Origin: a virus
Direction: 5' to 3' (one strand)
IMG/VR virus record: IMGVR_UViG_3300032249_001122
Coordinates: 1 to 50,723 of that record
DNA: 50,723 nt
Numbering within the stretch: the stretch's first letter is position 1; every line of letters begins with the position of its first letter. The notes under the pieces were generated by a model. It was not told where the DNA came from. It saw only the letters and a program-made list of their open reading frames with translations, and did no database searches. A program made the translations under genes and the position numbers. This document shows, one piece after another, positions 42,219 through 49,023 of the stretch.

Positions 42219-42979
42219 TCTCTGTAATACTCCGAGATAAGGGTCATAAGCTGATCTTCATAGTCACGCGTGCGCTTGACGAACACCTGACAGAAATTCT
42301 CTTCCTCGACGGAAATGATCGTGACGATTTGTTTGATCTTGTGCCCGGTCATTTCCTCGTACATGAGAGCATAGCCAGTCTCTTGTAGGAAGTAAGACTC
42401 CACCCAAGACTCGCGCTTGAGTGCGCGTGACGTCTTGTGATCGATGACGGAAAGCACTCCGTCGAAATCGGCAATCGCATCAACCGTGCCGGCGATCTTG
42501 AGGAACTTCGAATACATGCCTTGCTCAATGAGCCGGACATTATCAATCCTATTCAAAGACGACAGGGCACACTCGAAACGATGAATTTCCGGTTCCGTTA
42601 GATTGGTATAATCAAACTCGTTCTTGAGATAGGACTCCGCCATTGAGTGAAACGACTTTCCTTTGGTCGTTGCCTCGACGGAAATGCGTGCAGCCTCGGT
42701 CTCACCGACGCGTGCCTTCCACTTGTTGAGTGCCTTAGTCTTGTCTTTCAGGACCGCTCCCAACAGGGTAGTCATTGAAACCGCTTCCGAACCGTCCGGC
42801 AGGATGTAGTGGCGTCCCATCGGCGTATCCCGCGTTGGTAATGTGGGCAGAGCGGATAACACCTTGTCGCTTTCCGATAGCGTGTGCGCGAAGTGTTTCA
42901 AGGGCTTCCGCGCGGCCGGGACTTTCTCGACGTGTCGGGCCTGGCGCCAGCTTAGTTTTGGGGGTGTTGTGTGTGTCAT
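42212..42979 (-). CDS. PD-(D/E)XK exonuclease, RecB/Cas4-like
   Basis: This 255-residue protein has the order expected for phage RecB-family nucleases: GRHYILPDGSEAVSMTTLL (about 55-73), GKSFHSMAESYL with H111, then GTVDAIADFDGVLSVIDHKT, giving D167, D180 and K182 of the PD-(D/E)XK site, followed by ETGYALMYEEM (motif QxxxY-like). Many T4-like phages carry such a gene near PhoH and nucleotide genes; a DNA repair or recombination role is likely. The ATG at 42979 has GAGG 8-11 bases upstream (TGAGGTATTATA), so the first 50 residues seem real, although they overlap the nucleotidyltransferase gene by 245 bases. Confidence 0.85.
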   Translation of the reverse strand: MTHTTPPKLSWRQARHVEKVPAARKPLKHFAHTLSESDKVLSALPTLPTRDTPMGRHYILPDGSEAVSMTTLLGAVLKDKTKALNKWKARVGETEAARISVEATTKGKSFHSMAESYLKNEFDYTNLTEPEIHRFECALSSLNRIDNVRLIEQGMYSKFLKIAGTVDAIADFDGVLSVIDHKTSRALKRESWVESYFLQETGYALMYEEMTGHKIKQIVTIISVEEENFCQVFVKRTRDYEDQLMTLISEYYREC

Positions 42980-43433
42980 TATAATACCTCAGTACATGTG
43001 CCTCAAAGTTGGCGAGAATGTTGGACGACGAGTTCATCTTGTTCTCACCTCCAACGCCGAAGGCAAATCTCAGGCGTGCGGGATGCAAGCCTGACAGTCT
43101 CATTTCTGGAATGTTCTTTGCGTCACGATCCCCACCATTCGCGAAGATCGCGTCATGAAACGGAAAGTATGACAGCATCTTTTCGATTGCATCGCAGGCC
43201 GATCCATCGGTATCATCGAAATCGAAGGTGTAGTCCACCGACTTGAGATTGCCTAGAACCTGTTGGCGCTCAACGAATGGCATGAATGCATAACCCTTCT
43301 TGCGAATGAGCCAGGCGTCCGAATTGAGTCCGACGACCAGCTTGTCTCCAAGTCTTTTGGCTGCGTTGAGATATGCGATATGTCCTGAATGAAGTGGGTC
43401 GAAGCCCCCTGTTACGATTACGATGGTACTCAT
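42735..43433 (-). CDS. HxGH nucleotidyltransferase (cytidylyltransferase/RfaE2-like) with overprinted C-terminal tail
   Basis: Residues 1-147 are a compact adenylyl/cytidylyltransferase: VIVTGGFDPLHSGHIAYLNA with H15-S-G-H18, KRLGDKLVVGLNSDAWLIRK, FANGGDRDAKNIPE and FGVGGENKMNSSS. The fold resembles the HldE/RfaE2 domain that activates sugar phosphates; substrate unknown. Family members of this size usually stop near residue 147. Here the frame runs 85 codons further (LAPGPTRRESPGRAEALETL...), Arg/Gly/Pro-rich and lying over the exonuclease gene in another frame. GGAGG precedes the ATG by 9 bases. Confidence 0.85.
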   Translation of the reverse strand: MSTIVIVTGGFDPLHSGHIAYLNAAKRLGDKLVVGLNSDAWLIRKKGYAFMPFVERQQVLGNLKSVDYTFDFDDTDGSACDAIEKMLSYFPFHDAIFANGGDRDAKNIPEMRLSGLHPARLRFAFGVGGENKMNSSSNILANFEAHVLRYYNDTHNTPKTKLAPGPTRRESPGRAEALETLRAHAIGKRQGVIRSAHITNAGYADGTPLHPAGRFGSGFNDYPVGSGPERQD

Positions 43434-43478
43434 GAGAAAACACCTCCATGGCTATATCAATATATAGCGGAGGGTTTT

Positions 43479-44024
43479 CTAGAACCATTCGGGTTTACCA
43501 CGATTTGTCCAGATCGCCATCGGAATTCCTTTGGCGTCCAGAGTCTTGGTGTCGCGATAATAGGTACGGTACGCTTCGACGGGATCGTTGTGCTTGTAGT
43601 CAGGACCGACGGCCTGGAACTCTTTGGCCATGTACGGTGTCTCGGACAGCGTGCCTAGACGATTGGGGATGATGGATATATCGCCAGGCATGTACTTCAG
43701 AGAGTCGTAGGTTTTCATGAATGCGCCATGGCGCTTGTGATCGCCATAACGGAACTTGTATTCCGCATGAAGCGATATCCACAACTGGAGTAACCAGGCA
43801 TAGTTCTCGGAACAATCAGCCGCCCATTTGACAGACGGATGATTGCGATGAGTGGGCTTGTATATCTTGCCTTGATTGTTGAGATAGATCGCCGCCGATG
43901 GACGATGAATTCGCCAGACAGTGGAAAGAATCTGAGCGTATTCCGTCAGCATCTTGACCACATGTCGGTCGATGTGTGCCTGGGCTGCGAGCGCCGGGTT
44001 TTTGTCGAGCATGAAGATGTTCAT
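43479..44024 (-). CDS. Conserved phage protein of unknown function
   Basis: This 181-residue protein has a pattern found in many phages: NIFMLDKNPALAAQAHIDRH / VVKMLTEYAQILSTVWRIH, KPTHRNHPSVKWAADCSENY, WLLQLWISLHAEYKFRYGDH and the end DPVEAYRTYYRD ... WTNRGKPEWF. The conserved His, Asp and aromatic residues suggest an enzyme, but I know no proven activity. A host-type promoter (TTGACT-N17-TATCAT) lies so close that transcription should start at or next to the ATG at 44024, so the mRNA may be leaderless. A longer frame from 44039 would begin inside the -10 box. Confidence 0.75.
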   Translation of the reverse strand: MNIFMLDKNPALAAQAHIDRHVVKMLTEYAQILSTVWRIHRPSAAIYLNNQGKIYKPTHRNHPSVKWAADCSENYAWLLQLWISLHAEYKFRYGDHKRHGAFMKTYDSLKYMPGDISIIPNRLGTLSETPYMAKEFQAVGPDYKHNDPVEAYRTYYRDTKTLDAKGIPMAIWTNRGKPEWF

Positions 44025-44030
44025 TGTGTA

Positions 44031-44059
44031 ATGATACACTAACGCGGCGTGAAAGTCAA
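44031..44059 (-). promoter_or_regulatory. Host sigma70-type promoter TTGACT-N17-TATCAT
   Basis: On the minus strand TTGACT (44059-44054) and TATCAT (44036-44031) are separated by 17 bases. The predicted start point, about 7 bases further, coincides with the ATG of the downstream gene. Confidence 0.65.
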
Positions 44060-44709
44060 GTTTTCTTTTTGGTTACCAACTGCGTGATCTTGTGAATCTT
44101 GATGGAGTCGGAATTGTACGGCATGTATACATTATGCCTGGTCGCCATGTTCATGTTCTCGCCGCCATTATACCTGATTCCGTCATAGCCCTTCTTGATC
44201 AGATGGTCGCGGGCTGCAGCGGTATTAATGCCACCTCGCGACAGTCCGAAGAATACCTGTTTTCCGGTAAGCTTATGTTTGCCATCTTTCAGGTCATTGA
44301 GGACCTGATGTCGATCTGTTCCAGCTTTCATGAGTCCTGCGGAACGTGCGAACTGTTCATGATGTTTAGGATCGTCAGGCAACACATGCTTGAGTTTGTC
44401 GCCGTGGAACTCATGATCCACATCGAACACATTCTTCATCTTGAGTTTTGTATGATACACATACGGCGTCGCCGTCTTTGCGTGACGGGCCATCGAGCGC
44501 GCATAGGTCTTGGATACGTCATGATGATCCGTGAAGTATCCTACTCCACCGCCCATGTGATCATTAGGAATGCGGGCATGTTTCTGTTCGAACTTCTTGA
44601 ACAGACGTCCTGATCCGTGATATGCATCCACCTCGACGGGGTTATGTGCACCGGTGGGGTTTCCCCCACCGGATTCTTCTTCTCTCAGGAAGTCGCTAAA
44701 CTTTTTCAT
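44056..44709 (-). CDS. ADP-ribosyltransferase-like protein with capsid-targeting-like N-terminus
   Basis: This 217-residue protein resembles the ART-PolyVal type of ADP-ribosyltransferase folds: VDAYHGSGRLFKKFEQKH (residues about 27-44), HMGGGVGYFTDHHDVSKTYA (about 51-70), a TPYVYHTKLKMKNVFDVDH strand pair, and GYDGIRYNGGEN followed by HNVYMPYNSDSIKIHK. That is the usual order of His, Tyr and terminal strands. The first residues MKKFSDFLREEE resemble the capsid-targeting peptide MKTYQEFIAE of T4 internal proteins, with an LRE site like those cut by gp21 protease. It may be packed in the head and injected, like T4 Alt; this is inference. AGGA precedes the ATG, which overlaps the phoH end. Confidence 0.6.
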   Translation of the reverse strand: MKKFSDFLREEESGGGNPTGAHNPVEVDAYHGSGRLFKKFEQKHARIPNDHMGGGVGYFTDHHDVSKTYARSMARHAKTATPYVYHTKLKMKNVFDVDHEFHGDKLKHVLPDDPKHHEQFARSAGLMKAGTDRHQVLNDLKDGKHKLTGKQVFFGLSRGGINTAAARDHLIKKGYDGIRYNGGENMNMATRHNVYMPYNSDSIKIHKITQLVTKKKT

Positions 44710-45703
44710 TTAGGAGCATTCCTGTATTCAGTGGTGGCTTATCATAATTCGACACGCCCATGAATCCTCGCTCCGTTGTCACCGGAGTAATCGGAAAATC
44801 ACTCAGAGGCCAGCCTAGCGCAGGTCTGGAAACAGGAATCTTTCGATCCTCGTTCTCCGTACGCGCGATGATGTAGTCCTTCACGATGGAAGATCGCACG
44901 ATGTCCTCGCGACCGAATTCGACATACTCGAATCCTTTCAGCTTGTGCAGGATCGCCATGAACTTATGCAGGCCGTGCTTGTCGGAATCCTTGTCAAGGT
45001 CCGTCTGACGGAAGTCACCGCAGAAGATGATGCGGCAGTTCTCGCCGATACGCGTCATGACAGTATCCAGTTCCTGGAAGGTCATGTTCTGCATTTCGTC
45101 CACGATCACGATGGAGTCGGTGAATGTCACTCCACGCAGAAACGAGGTTGTGGTGAACTCAAAGAGTCCGCGCTCCTTCAGGATATTGTATCCGTTGCCT
45201 TCCCCGAACAGCGAGTCACAGATTTCCATGTACGGTTCTTCGTACACACGGGACTTCTCCATGGCAGAGCCAGGCAGGAATCCAATGTCACGCGATGGCA
45301 CGACCGAGCGAATGGTGACGACCTTCTTGTATTGTGAGCCTTTGGTATTGAAAATATCTTCCAGCGCGAGGAATAGCGAAATGAATGTCTTACCCGTGCC
45401 GGCATATCCGTGCAGCATCATGTGCTTGCCGTTACGATATTCCTCGAACGCGCGCGTCTGGTTTGCCGTGAGAGGTACAATCTCATGCAGGGAAAACTTA
45501 TCGCGGTGATGACGGGTTTCTTGGCGGCGGGCACGTTTCTCAGCCTTACGCATACGCTTTAGTGTTCGGCGCTGATCGGCATCAAGCGGGTGATAGCTTC
45601 TACGGCCATTTGGTGTCGATTCGATATTGTCCAATCCTATATTGTTCAGCGACTCAAAGAATTTGTCGTTTCTGCTGGTACGGTCGGTATCGGATGCTTT
45701 CAT
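44696..45703 (-). CDS. phoH: PhoH-family ATPase
   Basis: In this 335-residue protein, residues 1-70 are a charged basic region. The PhoH domain follows: PLTANQTRAFEEYRNGKHMM, Walker A GYAGTGKT (99-106), VVTIRSVVPSRDIGFLPGSA, Walker B IVIVDEMQN (D202, E203), IIFCGDFRQTDL and FGREDIVRSSIVKDYI. PhoH proteins are RNA/DNA-related ATPases common in large phages, where they are often used as a marker gene; their role in infection is not settled. The N-terminal extension with RTLKRMRKAEKRARRQETRH could bind nucleic acid. AAGGAAA precedes the ATG. Confidence 0.95.
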   Translation of the reverse strand: MKASDTDRTSRNDKFFESLNNIGLDNIESTPNGRRSYHPLDADQRRTLKRMRKAEKRARRQETRHHRDKFSLHEIVPLTANQTRAFEEYRNGKHMMLHGYAGTGKTFISLFLALEDIFNTKGSQYKKVVTIRSVVPSRDIGFLPGSAMEKSRVYEEPYMEICDSLFGEGNGYNILKERGLFEFTTTSFLRGVTFTDSIVIVDEMQNMTFQELDTVMTRIGENCRIIFCGDFRQTDLDKDSDKHGLHKFMAILHKLKGFEYVEFGREDIVRSSIVKDYIIARTENEDRKIPVSRPALGWPLSDFPITPVTTERGFMGVSNYDKPPLNTGMLLNEKV

Positions 45704-45754
45704 TGGATATTTCCTTGTGGTTTAGTGAGTGGTAGTCTATACAAGGAACGAGGT

Positions 45755-46018
45755 TTACATCTCCTTGGGGATGGCGTCGAGACGCCCTTTGCCGATGTTT
45801 CCCTTTGGATGTCGTTCCTTCATTTTTCCAAGAACATACTTGGAAAAGTCGGAGGGTGGCTTGGTGATCCCAAGACGCACCGCGTCGCCCATGTTGACAG
45901 CAATGGGGACTTGTTCAATGTGTGGATTTTGTGAAAGGTAGGTTTCCTTTTCCGACATGCTCATGAGGTCGTCAAAGGTTTTCTTGGTCTTGTTATTGCG
46001 AAATGTGTAGATCGGCAT
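45755..46018 (-). CDS. Small FmdB-like protein without zinc cysteines
   Basis: This 87-residue protein starts MPIYTFRNNKTKKTFDDLMS, like FmdB-type zinc ribbons (MPIYEYxCxxC), but the Cys pairs are absent. It continues MSEKETYLSQNPHIEQVPIA, a form I recall from several T4-like phages. The C-terminus is basic (KMKERHPKGNIGKGRLDAIP). Function unknown. The ATG at 46018 has GGAGTGAC upstream and a GCTAAATA late box at 46046-46053. The longer frame to 46030 would place the start inside the Shine-Dalgarno region. Confidence 0.72.
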   Translation of the reverse strand: MPIYTFRNNKTKKTFDDLMSMSEKETYLSQNPHIEQVPIAVNMGDAVRLGITKPPSDFSKYVLGKMKERHPKGNIGKGRLDAIPKEM

Positions 46019-46045
46019 GAATAATGTCACTCCATAGACTCGTCC

Positions 46046-46053
46046 TATTTAGC
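46046..46053 (-). promoter_or_regulatory. Late promoter-like box GCTAAATA
   Basis: The minus strand reads GCTAAATA, 28 bases before the ATG at 46018. It keeps TAAATA and differs from the T4 box in the first two bases, as do two other boxes near 49.4 and 49.9 kb. Confidence 0.5.
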
Positions 46054-46073
46054 CGCCTGGAGAGGGCAGATAC

Positions 46074-46099
46074 AAAAAAAGGCGACGATTGTTGTCGCC
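46074..46099 (-). terminator. Rho-independent terminator
   Basis: The minus strand forms GGCGAC/GTCGCC with a seven-base loop, followed by seven T. It closes the H1-like gene 30 bases downstream of its stop. Confidence 0.88.
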
Positions 46100-46128
46100 G
46101 CCTCTTTCTCGTTATCCGTGTGCGCGTA

Positions 46129-46614
46129 TCAGCGCAGGAAATCGGGAAGATCAGAACGATCATCCAGTTCATTGATATCGCCGATATCAACTGATGCCGC
46201 TGCTGCGGCGATGTCGGCGTCAGTCATGACTGCAGCGGCCGGCGCAGCGACCTTCTTCGCAGTCGGCGACTTCTTCACTGCCGCCTTTGCCACGACCGGC
46301 GGGGCAACCACCTTGGGCGCTTTCACTTTCGCGACCTTGGGTGCCTTGGGTTTCGCAGCGGCGACCGCCTTCTGGGCGGGAGCCTGAGCCGGCGCGGACA
46401 CCATCGTATACGACACGACATTGCGTCCGTCCTTGTTCGCAGTAATATCAAAGCCGAGCGTGCCCAGCTTCCATGCCTGCTTTGACGCAGGTGCCATCGC
46501 CATGCCCACTGGGCCCATGGTCGCGACAAGCTGTGCGGGGGTTACCGTCTGCTGCGGAGCAGCGGTGAAAAGTGCCAGGGCTGCCTGGTACATGTTGTAG
46601 TTTGTATTCGCCAT
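46129..46614 (-). CDS. Histone H1-like basic protein
   Basis: This 161-residue protein has an N-terminal domain of about 75 residues (YQAALALFTAAPQQTVTPAQ / LVATMGPVGM; AWKLGTLGFDITANKDGRNV) that could be a small winged-helix-like fold. Residues about 80-130 follow with Ala, Lys, Pro and Val in KAPKV/PKAPK/VAKAAVKK repeats, as in H1-like tails. It ends in a short acidic segment (DINELDDRSDLPDFL). The tail suggests binding to DNA or RNA without sequence preference, perhaps in genome or nucleoid handling. The ATG at 46614 follows GGAGTGAC; a perfect host promoter lies at 46681-46709, so it is probably made early. Confidence 0.75.
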   Translation of the reverse strand: MANTNYNMYQAALALFTAAPQQTVTPAQLVATMGPVGMAMAPASKQAWKLGTLGFDITANKDGRNVVSYTMVSAPAQAPAQKAVAAAKPKAPKVAKVKAPKVVAPPVVAKAAVKKSPTAKKVAAPAAAVMTDADIAAAAASVDIGDINELDDRSDLPDFLR

Positions 46615-46680
46615 TCGTAAGTCACTCCACTCATTTGCGGAACAGAACCATTCCGTTCCTTTTCTCATTCAACAGATAAC

Positions 46681-46709
46681 ATGATAACACAATCGGAGGC
46701 ATCTGTCAA
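46681..46709 (-). promoter_or_regulatory. Strong sigma70-type promoter TTGACA-N17-TATCAT
   Basis: On the minus strand TTGACA (46709-46704) and TATCAT (46686-46681) are exactly 17 bases apart, 67 bases before the H1-like gene. A GGTAAATA box overlaps the upstream side (46714-46721), so the gene may be read early and late. Confidence 0.8.
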
Positions 46710-46745
46710 GCACTATTTACCGATTGGTTAATTTCACAGGTTTCG

Positions 46746-46856
46746 TCAGTGGAACTGCATCGCGACGAGATACGGAAGACTGAAATACCAGAATTCCAGA
46801 AGCGTCACATACGCCGACATTTCTTCGGCGTCGAGGGGATACAAGATCGTTGGCAT
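46746..46856 (-). CDS. 36-residue small protein
   Basis: The frame MPTILYPLDAEEMSAYVTLL...AMQFH starts in a TAATG overlap with the stop of the gene upstream and has AAGGTGA before it, so coupled translation is likely. It is rich in aromatic and aliphatic residues (LEFWYFSLPYLVAMQFH) and its second half could lie along or in a membrane. The family is not recognised. Support comes from the stop-start overlap and the ribosome binding site. Confidence 0.5.
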   Translation of the reverse strand: MPTILYPLDAEEMSAYVTLLEFWYFSLPYLVAMQFH

Positions 46857-47122
46857 TAGATTTTCACCTTCTTTGTTTTTCTGTTCCAAGAAACTGGGAT
46901 CGTGTCAGCAAGATGCTGGGCGATCCAACGCGAACTCTCGCCGGCACTCCAGCCGTCGATCACGGTATAGGTCTTGTTCACGATCTGCCGATCAGCCTTC
47001 TCGTCAACGCCGACAATGCCTTTCTCTTTCATCAACTCACCGAGATACTGCCGTACGGAAATCATATAGACGGACAGACTGTGAACTTCGGTGTCGGTCA
47101 TTCGTTTTTCTGAGGTACTCAT
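46856..47122 (-). CDS. Small protein of unknown function
   Basis: The family is not recognised. This 88-residue protein (STSEKRMTDTEVHSLSVYMI; SVRQYLGELMKEKGIVGVDE; IDGWSAGESSRWIAQHLADT) looks helical and soluble, with a basic end (NRKTKKVKI). The frame extends to 47182, but the ATG at 47122 follows a purine-rich GTGAGAG and avoids overlap with the next gene. It is co-transcribed with the 36-residue frame downstream. Confidence 0.6.
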   Translation of the reverse strand: MSTSEKRMTDTEVHSLSVYMISVRQYLGELMKEKGIVGVDEKADRQIVNKTYTVIDGWSAGESSRWIAQHLADTIPVSWNRKTKKVKI

Positions 47123-47141
47123 ACTCTCACTTTCTTTTTTG

Positions 47142-47504
47142 TTACGACGCCCAGTAGGCTTCGGACTCAGGCGAAGCCGCATACCGAGCAGCCGACATCA
47201 TGCGGGCCGTTTCGAACTTCTTCTTGAAACCCCAAGTCTTCTTCAACTCACGCGTCACGAACGAACTCAGGAAAAGCTTCTGGGCGACGACCTCAATGGC
47301 CGTACCAGCGACATAACCTTCCTGGACGATTTCATCGACCTGGGCCGTCAGGAATACGAGAGCGGTCGCTTTCACAAGCCGCATCTCTTCAGTGCGCGTG
47401 GGCGCCTGACCGTTTTCTGACAGATAGGCCGAGAACTTCGCGAATGTTTCGCGACAGACCGCTCGGCGATAGGCCAACTCAAGGGGGATTTTCTTCGATT
47501 TCAT
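47142..47504 (-). CDS. Small helical protein of unknown function
   Basis: The family is not recognised. This 120-residue protein (KSKKIPLELAYRRAVCRETF; TEEMRLVKATALVFLTAQVD; TRELKKTWGFKKKFETARMM) is predicted mostly helical. The ATG at 47504 is 8 bases after AAAGG and is preferred over the frame start at 47573, because a promoter-like pair (TTGCAT-N17-GATAAT) lies within that extension at 47545-47573. Confidence 0.6.
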   Translation of the reverse strand: MKSKKIPLELAYRRAVCRETFAKFSAYLSENGQAPTRTEEMRLVKATALVFLTAQVDEIVQEGYVAGTAIEVVAQKLFLSSFVTRELKKTWGFKKKFETARMMSAARYAASPESEAYWAS

Positions 47505-47544
47505 AGGGGAACCTTTCTTCTCTTCTGTCTCAATCTTCACAAGT

Positions 47545-47573
47545 ATTATCTCATGTTTCTGGAACGAATGCAA
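47545..47573 (-). promoter_or_regulatory. Possible host-type promoter TTGCAT-N17-GATAAT
   Basis: The minus strand has TTGCAT and GATAAT 17 bases apart, about 40 bases before the ATG at 47504. The match is 4 of 6 and 5 of 6 to consensus. Confidence 0.45.
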
Positions 47574-47686
47574 CGGAAATCCACCTCAGATTATTGCTTT
47601 GTTTATGCCGTTCGCGCAATAATATTACGCATCAAATATGACACTTTACTGCGCTTTTTCGGGGTTAAGGTCTCGGATATGATACG

Positions 47687-47717
47687 AAAAAACCGCCCCA
47701 GACGGTGCTGGGGCGGT
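47687..47717 (-). terminator. Rho-independent terminator
   Basis: A perfect 10-base stem ACCGCCCCAG/CTGGGGCGGT with a six-base loop is followed on the minus strand by a T run. It lies 8 bases after the stop of the 28-residue frame, which supports that frame. Confidence 0.88.
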
Positions 47718-47724
47718 GTAATGA

Positions 47725-47811
47725 TTATCGGCGATACTCGTTGCTACCGTCGTATGTGACGGCTACAAACGCGACTGCACAAATCACAGCGATTCCAAGT
47801 ACAATTAACAT
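47725..47811 (-). CDS. 28-residue single-span membrane microprotein
   Basis: The frame MLIVLGIAVICAVAFVAVTY followed by DGSNEYRR is a membrane helix with a short charged tail. GAGGTGG lies 9-10 bases before the ATG, and a strong terminator follows the stop by 8 bases. An in-frame upstream ATG (47859) would give 44 residues with a basic N-terminus (RVRIGRIWSREVVNE). Such small membrane proteins are common in phages and may act on host envelope enzymes or as holin-like pieces; no function can be assigned. Confidence 0.6.
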   Translation of the reverse strand: MLIVLGIAVICAVAFVAVTYDGSNEYRR

Positions 47812-47901
47812 TTCGTTAACCACCTCTCGGCTCCAGATGCGACCAATTCGCACTCTCATGATTAACTATATAGTACGCACACAGTGCGCTTTGTGAAAGT
47901 T

Positions 47902-48063
47902 TTATGAAATGTTTGGATCGTTCGTCATGGAGAGCAAATCACGCAGAACCTTGTTTTCATTTTCCAGTGCGATGATCTGTTCGGTCAGGTTGCTTATCAA
48001 TTCCTGAAGAGGGTCTTTTGGAAGTTTGGCAATCAGTTCGTCCATGTCTCTGTCACTTATCAT
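47902..48063 (-). CDS. 53-residue coiled-coil protein
   Basis: The frame starts MISDRDMDELIAKLPKDPLQ and continues ELISNLTEQIIALENENKVL then RDLLSMTNDPNIS. Leu/Ile heptads (residues about 19-44) make a leucine-zipper-like helix, so it likely dimerises. GGAGAG lies about 12 bases before the ATG. The family is not recognised; composition resembles small phage regulators or scaffold fragments, without more evidence. Confidence 0.55.
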   Translation of the reverse strand: MISDRDMDELIAKLPKDPLQELISNLTEQIIALENENKVLRDLLSMTNDPNIS

Positions 48064-48106
48064 GATCTATTATTAACTCTCCTCAAATTTTCTGGAAAAT
48101 GGAATG

Positions 48107-48114
48107 GATAAATA
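48107..48114 (+). promoter_or_regulatory. Late promoter box GATAAATA
   Basis: The plus strand reads GATAAATA, 41 bases before the ATG at 48155. This gene is a lone plus-strand gene among minus-strand ones, so the box in matching orientation is informative. Confidence 0.65.
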
Positions 48115-48154
48115 TGGCGTCACATAACGACCCAAAGAAAAGGAATCTGACCAC

Positions 48155-48499
48155 ATGCCTACTCGCCAATATATCTGCCAAGTGTCATTTGGCTCAAACA
48201 CTTCACCGTTTATGACTATAACGGCGGACACTTTTGCTGAAGCCGGAACGATTGCCGTTAGCTTGTACGATGCAAATACCGCGGTTCCTCATCCGTCCGG
48301 AAACACACAAGGTGCGAATCCTTTAGGTCATCAGTATTCCGTCGCGAACAATAATACCTCTGTTACTGTGTCAGTTCGCGATCCACAAGGACGCGGCGTC
48401 TATACATTCAGAGCCTTTGGTCGCATTGTCAATACCGCACCTCAGGTTGTCTATACCTGCTTCGCCAATAATGCAACTTTTGTCCCTTCACTCAATTAA
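48155..48499 (+). CDS. Lone plus-strand late protein, unknown function
   Basis: The family is not recognised. The 114-residue protein is beta-rich: RQYICQVSFGSNTSPFMTIT, TFAEAGTIAVSLYDANT, TSVTVSVRDPQGRGVYTFRA and QVVYTCFANNATF. It could be one immunoglobulin-like or small virion-surface domain; a minor capsid or decoration role is only a guess from its late promoter. It has its own late box and AAGGA before the ATG. The stop overlaps the convergent metallopeptidase gene by a few bases. Confidence 0.6.
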   Translation: MPTRQYICQVSFGSNTSPFMTITADTFAEAGTIAVSLYDANTAVPHPSGNTQGANPLGHQYSVANNNTSVTVSVRDPQGRGVYTFRAFGRIVNTAPQVVYTCFANNATFVPSLN

Positions 48500-48969
48500 G
48501 AAGAAGCCTTAGGTTTCCTGTAGTTCGGGCAGGGCTTGGGTTTCTTCTTGAAGCGTCGTGTCATCCAGTTGCGGACGATTGCGGGGGGTTCTTCGCGTCC
48601 CCTCGCGGCGTCATGATCCGCGCATTCGGCGACATAACGCTTGGCTTCGGCAATCATGGAACGAGGAACGCAGAGTCCTTCGGAACGCATGGTCGCCATC
48701 GCCCAGTGTTCGGCCTCGTATTCCATGCGCCACATAGGCTCGGAATAGCCAGGCTTCAGATGTCCTAGATGATGATGGGCACATTCGTGTAGAAAGATGA
48801 AAAGGGCTTCGCGGGATTTTGGGAACGGCACATACATTTCTTTCGAGCCGTCTTTCAGGACGGTCGCGTGTGCCGGAATGAGATAATCGTCTTTTCGGAA
48901 GCGAACTGTCACTCCACGGGGTCGCCATTTCTTGGCAATGGTGAGCAGTAGATGATTCGGCTTTGCCAT
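48496..48969 (-). CDS. HExxH zinc metallopeptidase-like protein
   Basis: In this 157-residue protein, residues 61-65 form HECAH within FIFLHECAHHHLGHL, the HExxH zinc motif; MEYEAEHWA (about 82-90) supplies the downstream Glu, as in ImmA/SprT-like small peptidases. The N-terminus is basic (IAKKWRPRGVTVRFRKDDYL) and the C-terminus very basic (RNWMTRRFKKKPKPCPNYRK), so it may bind DNA. GGGGAG lies 8 bases before the ATG at 48969 and a late box at 49002-49009; the longer frame to 49050 would run over the promoter. The target is unknown. Confidence 0.75.
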   Translation of the reverse strand: MAKPNHLLLTIAKKWRPRGVTVRFRKDDYLIPAHATVLKDGSKEMYVPFPKSREALFIFLHECAHHHLGHLKPGYSEPMWRMEYEAEHWAMATMRSEGLCVPRSMIAEAKRYVAECADHDAARGREEPPAIVRNWMTRRFKKKPKPCPNYRKPKASS

Positions 48970-49001
48970 GGTCGAACTCCCCGGAAGAATGATTGTGTCT
49001 C

Positions 49002-49009
49002 TATTTATC
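49002..49009 (-). promoter_or_regulatory. Late promoter box GATAAATA
   Basis: The minus strand reads GATAAATA, 33 bases before the ATG of the metallopeptidase gene and 15 bases after the 3' end of the tRNA gene at 49024. Confidence 0.62.
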
Positions 49010-49023
49010 CCCCAAAAGAGAAC

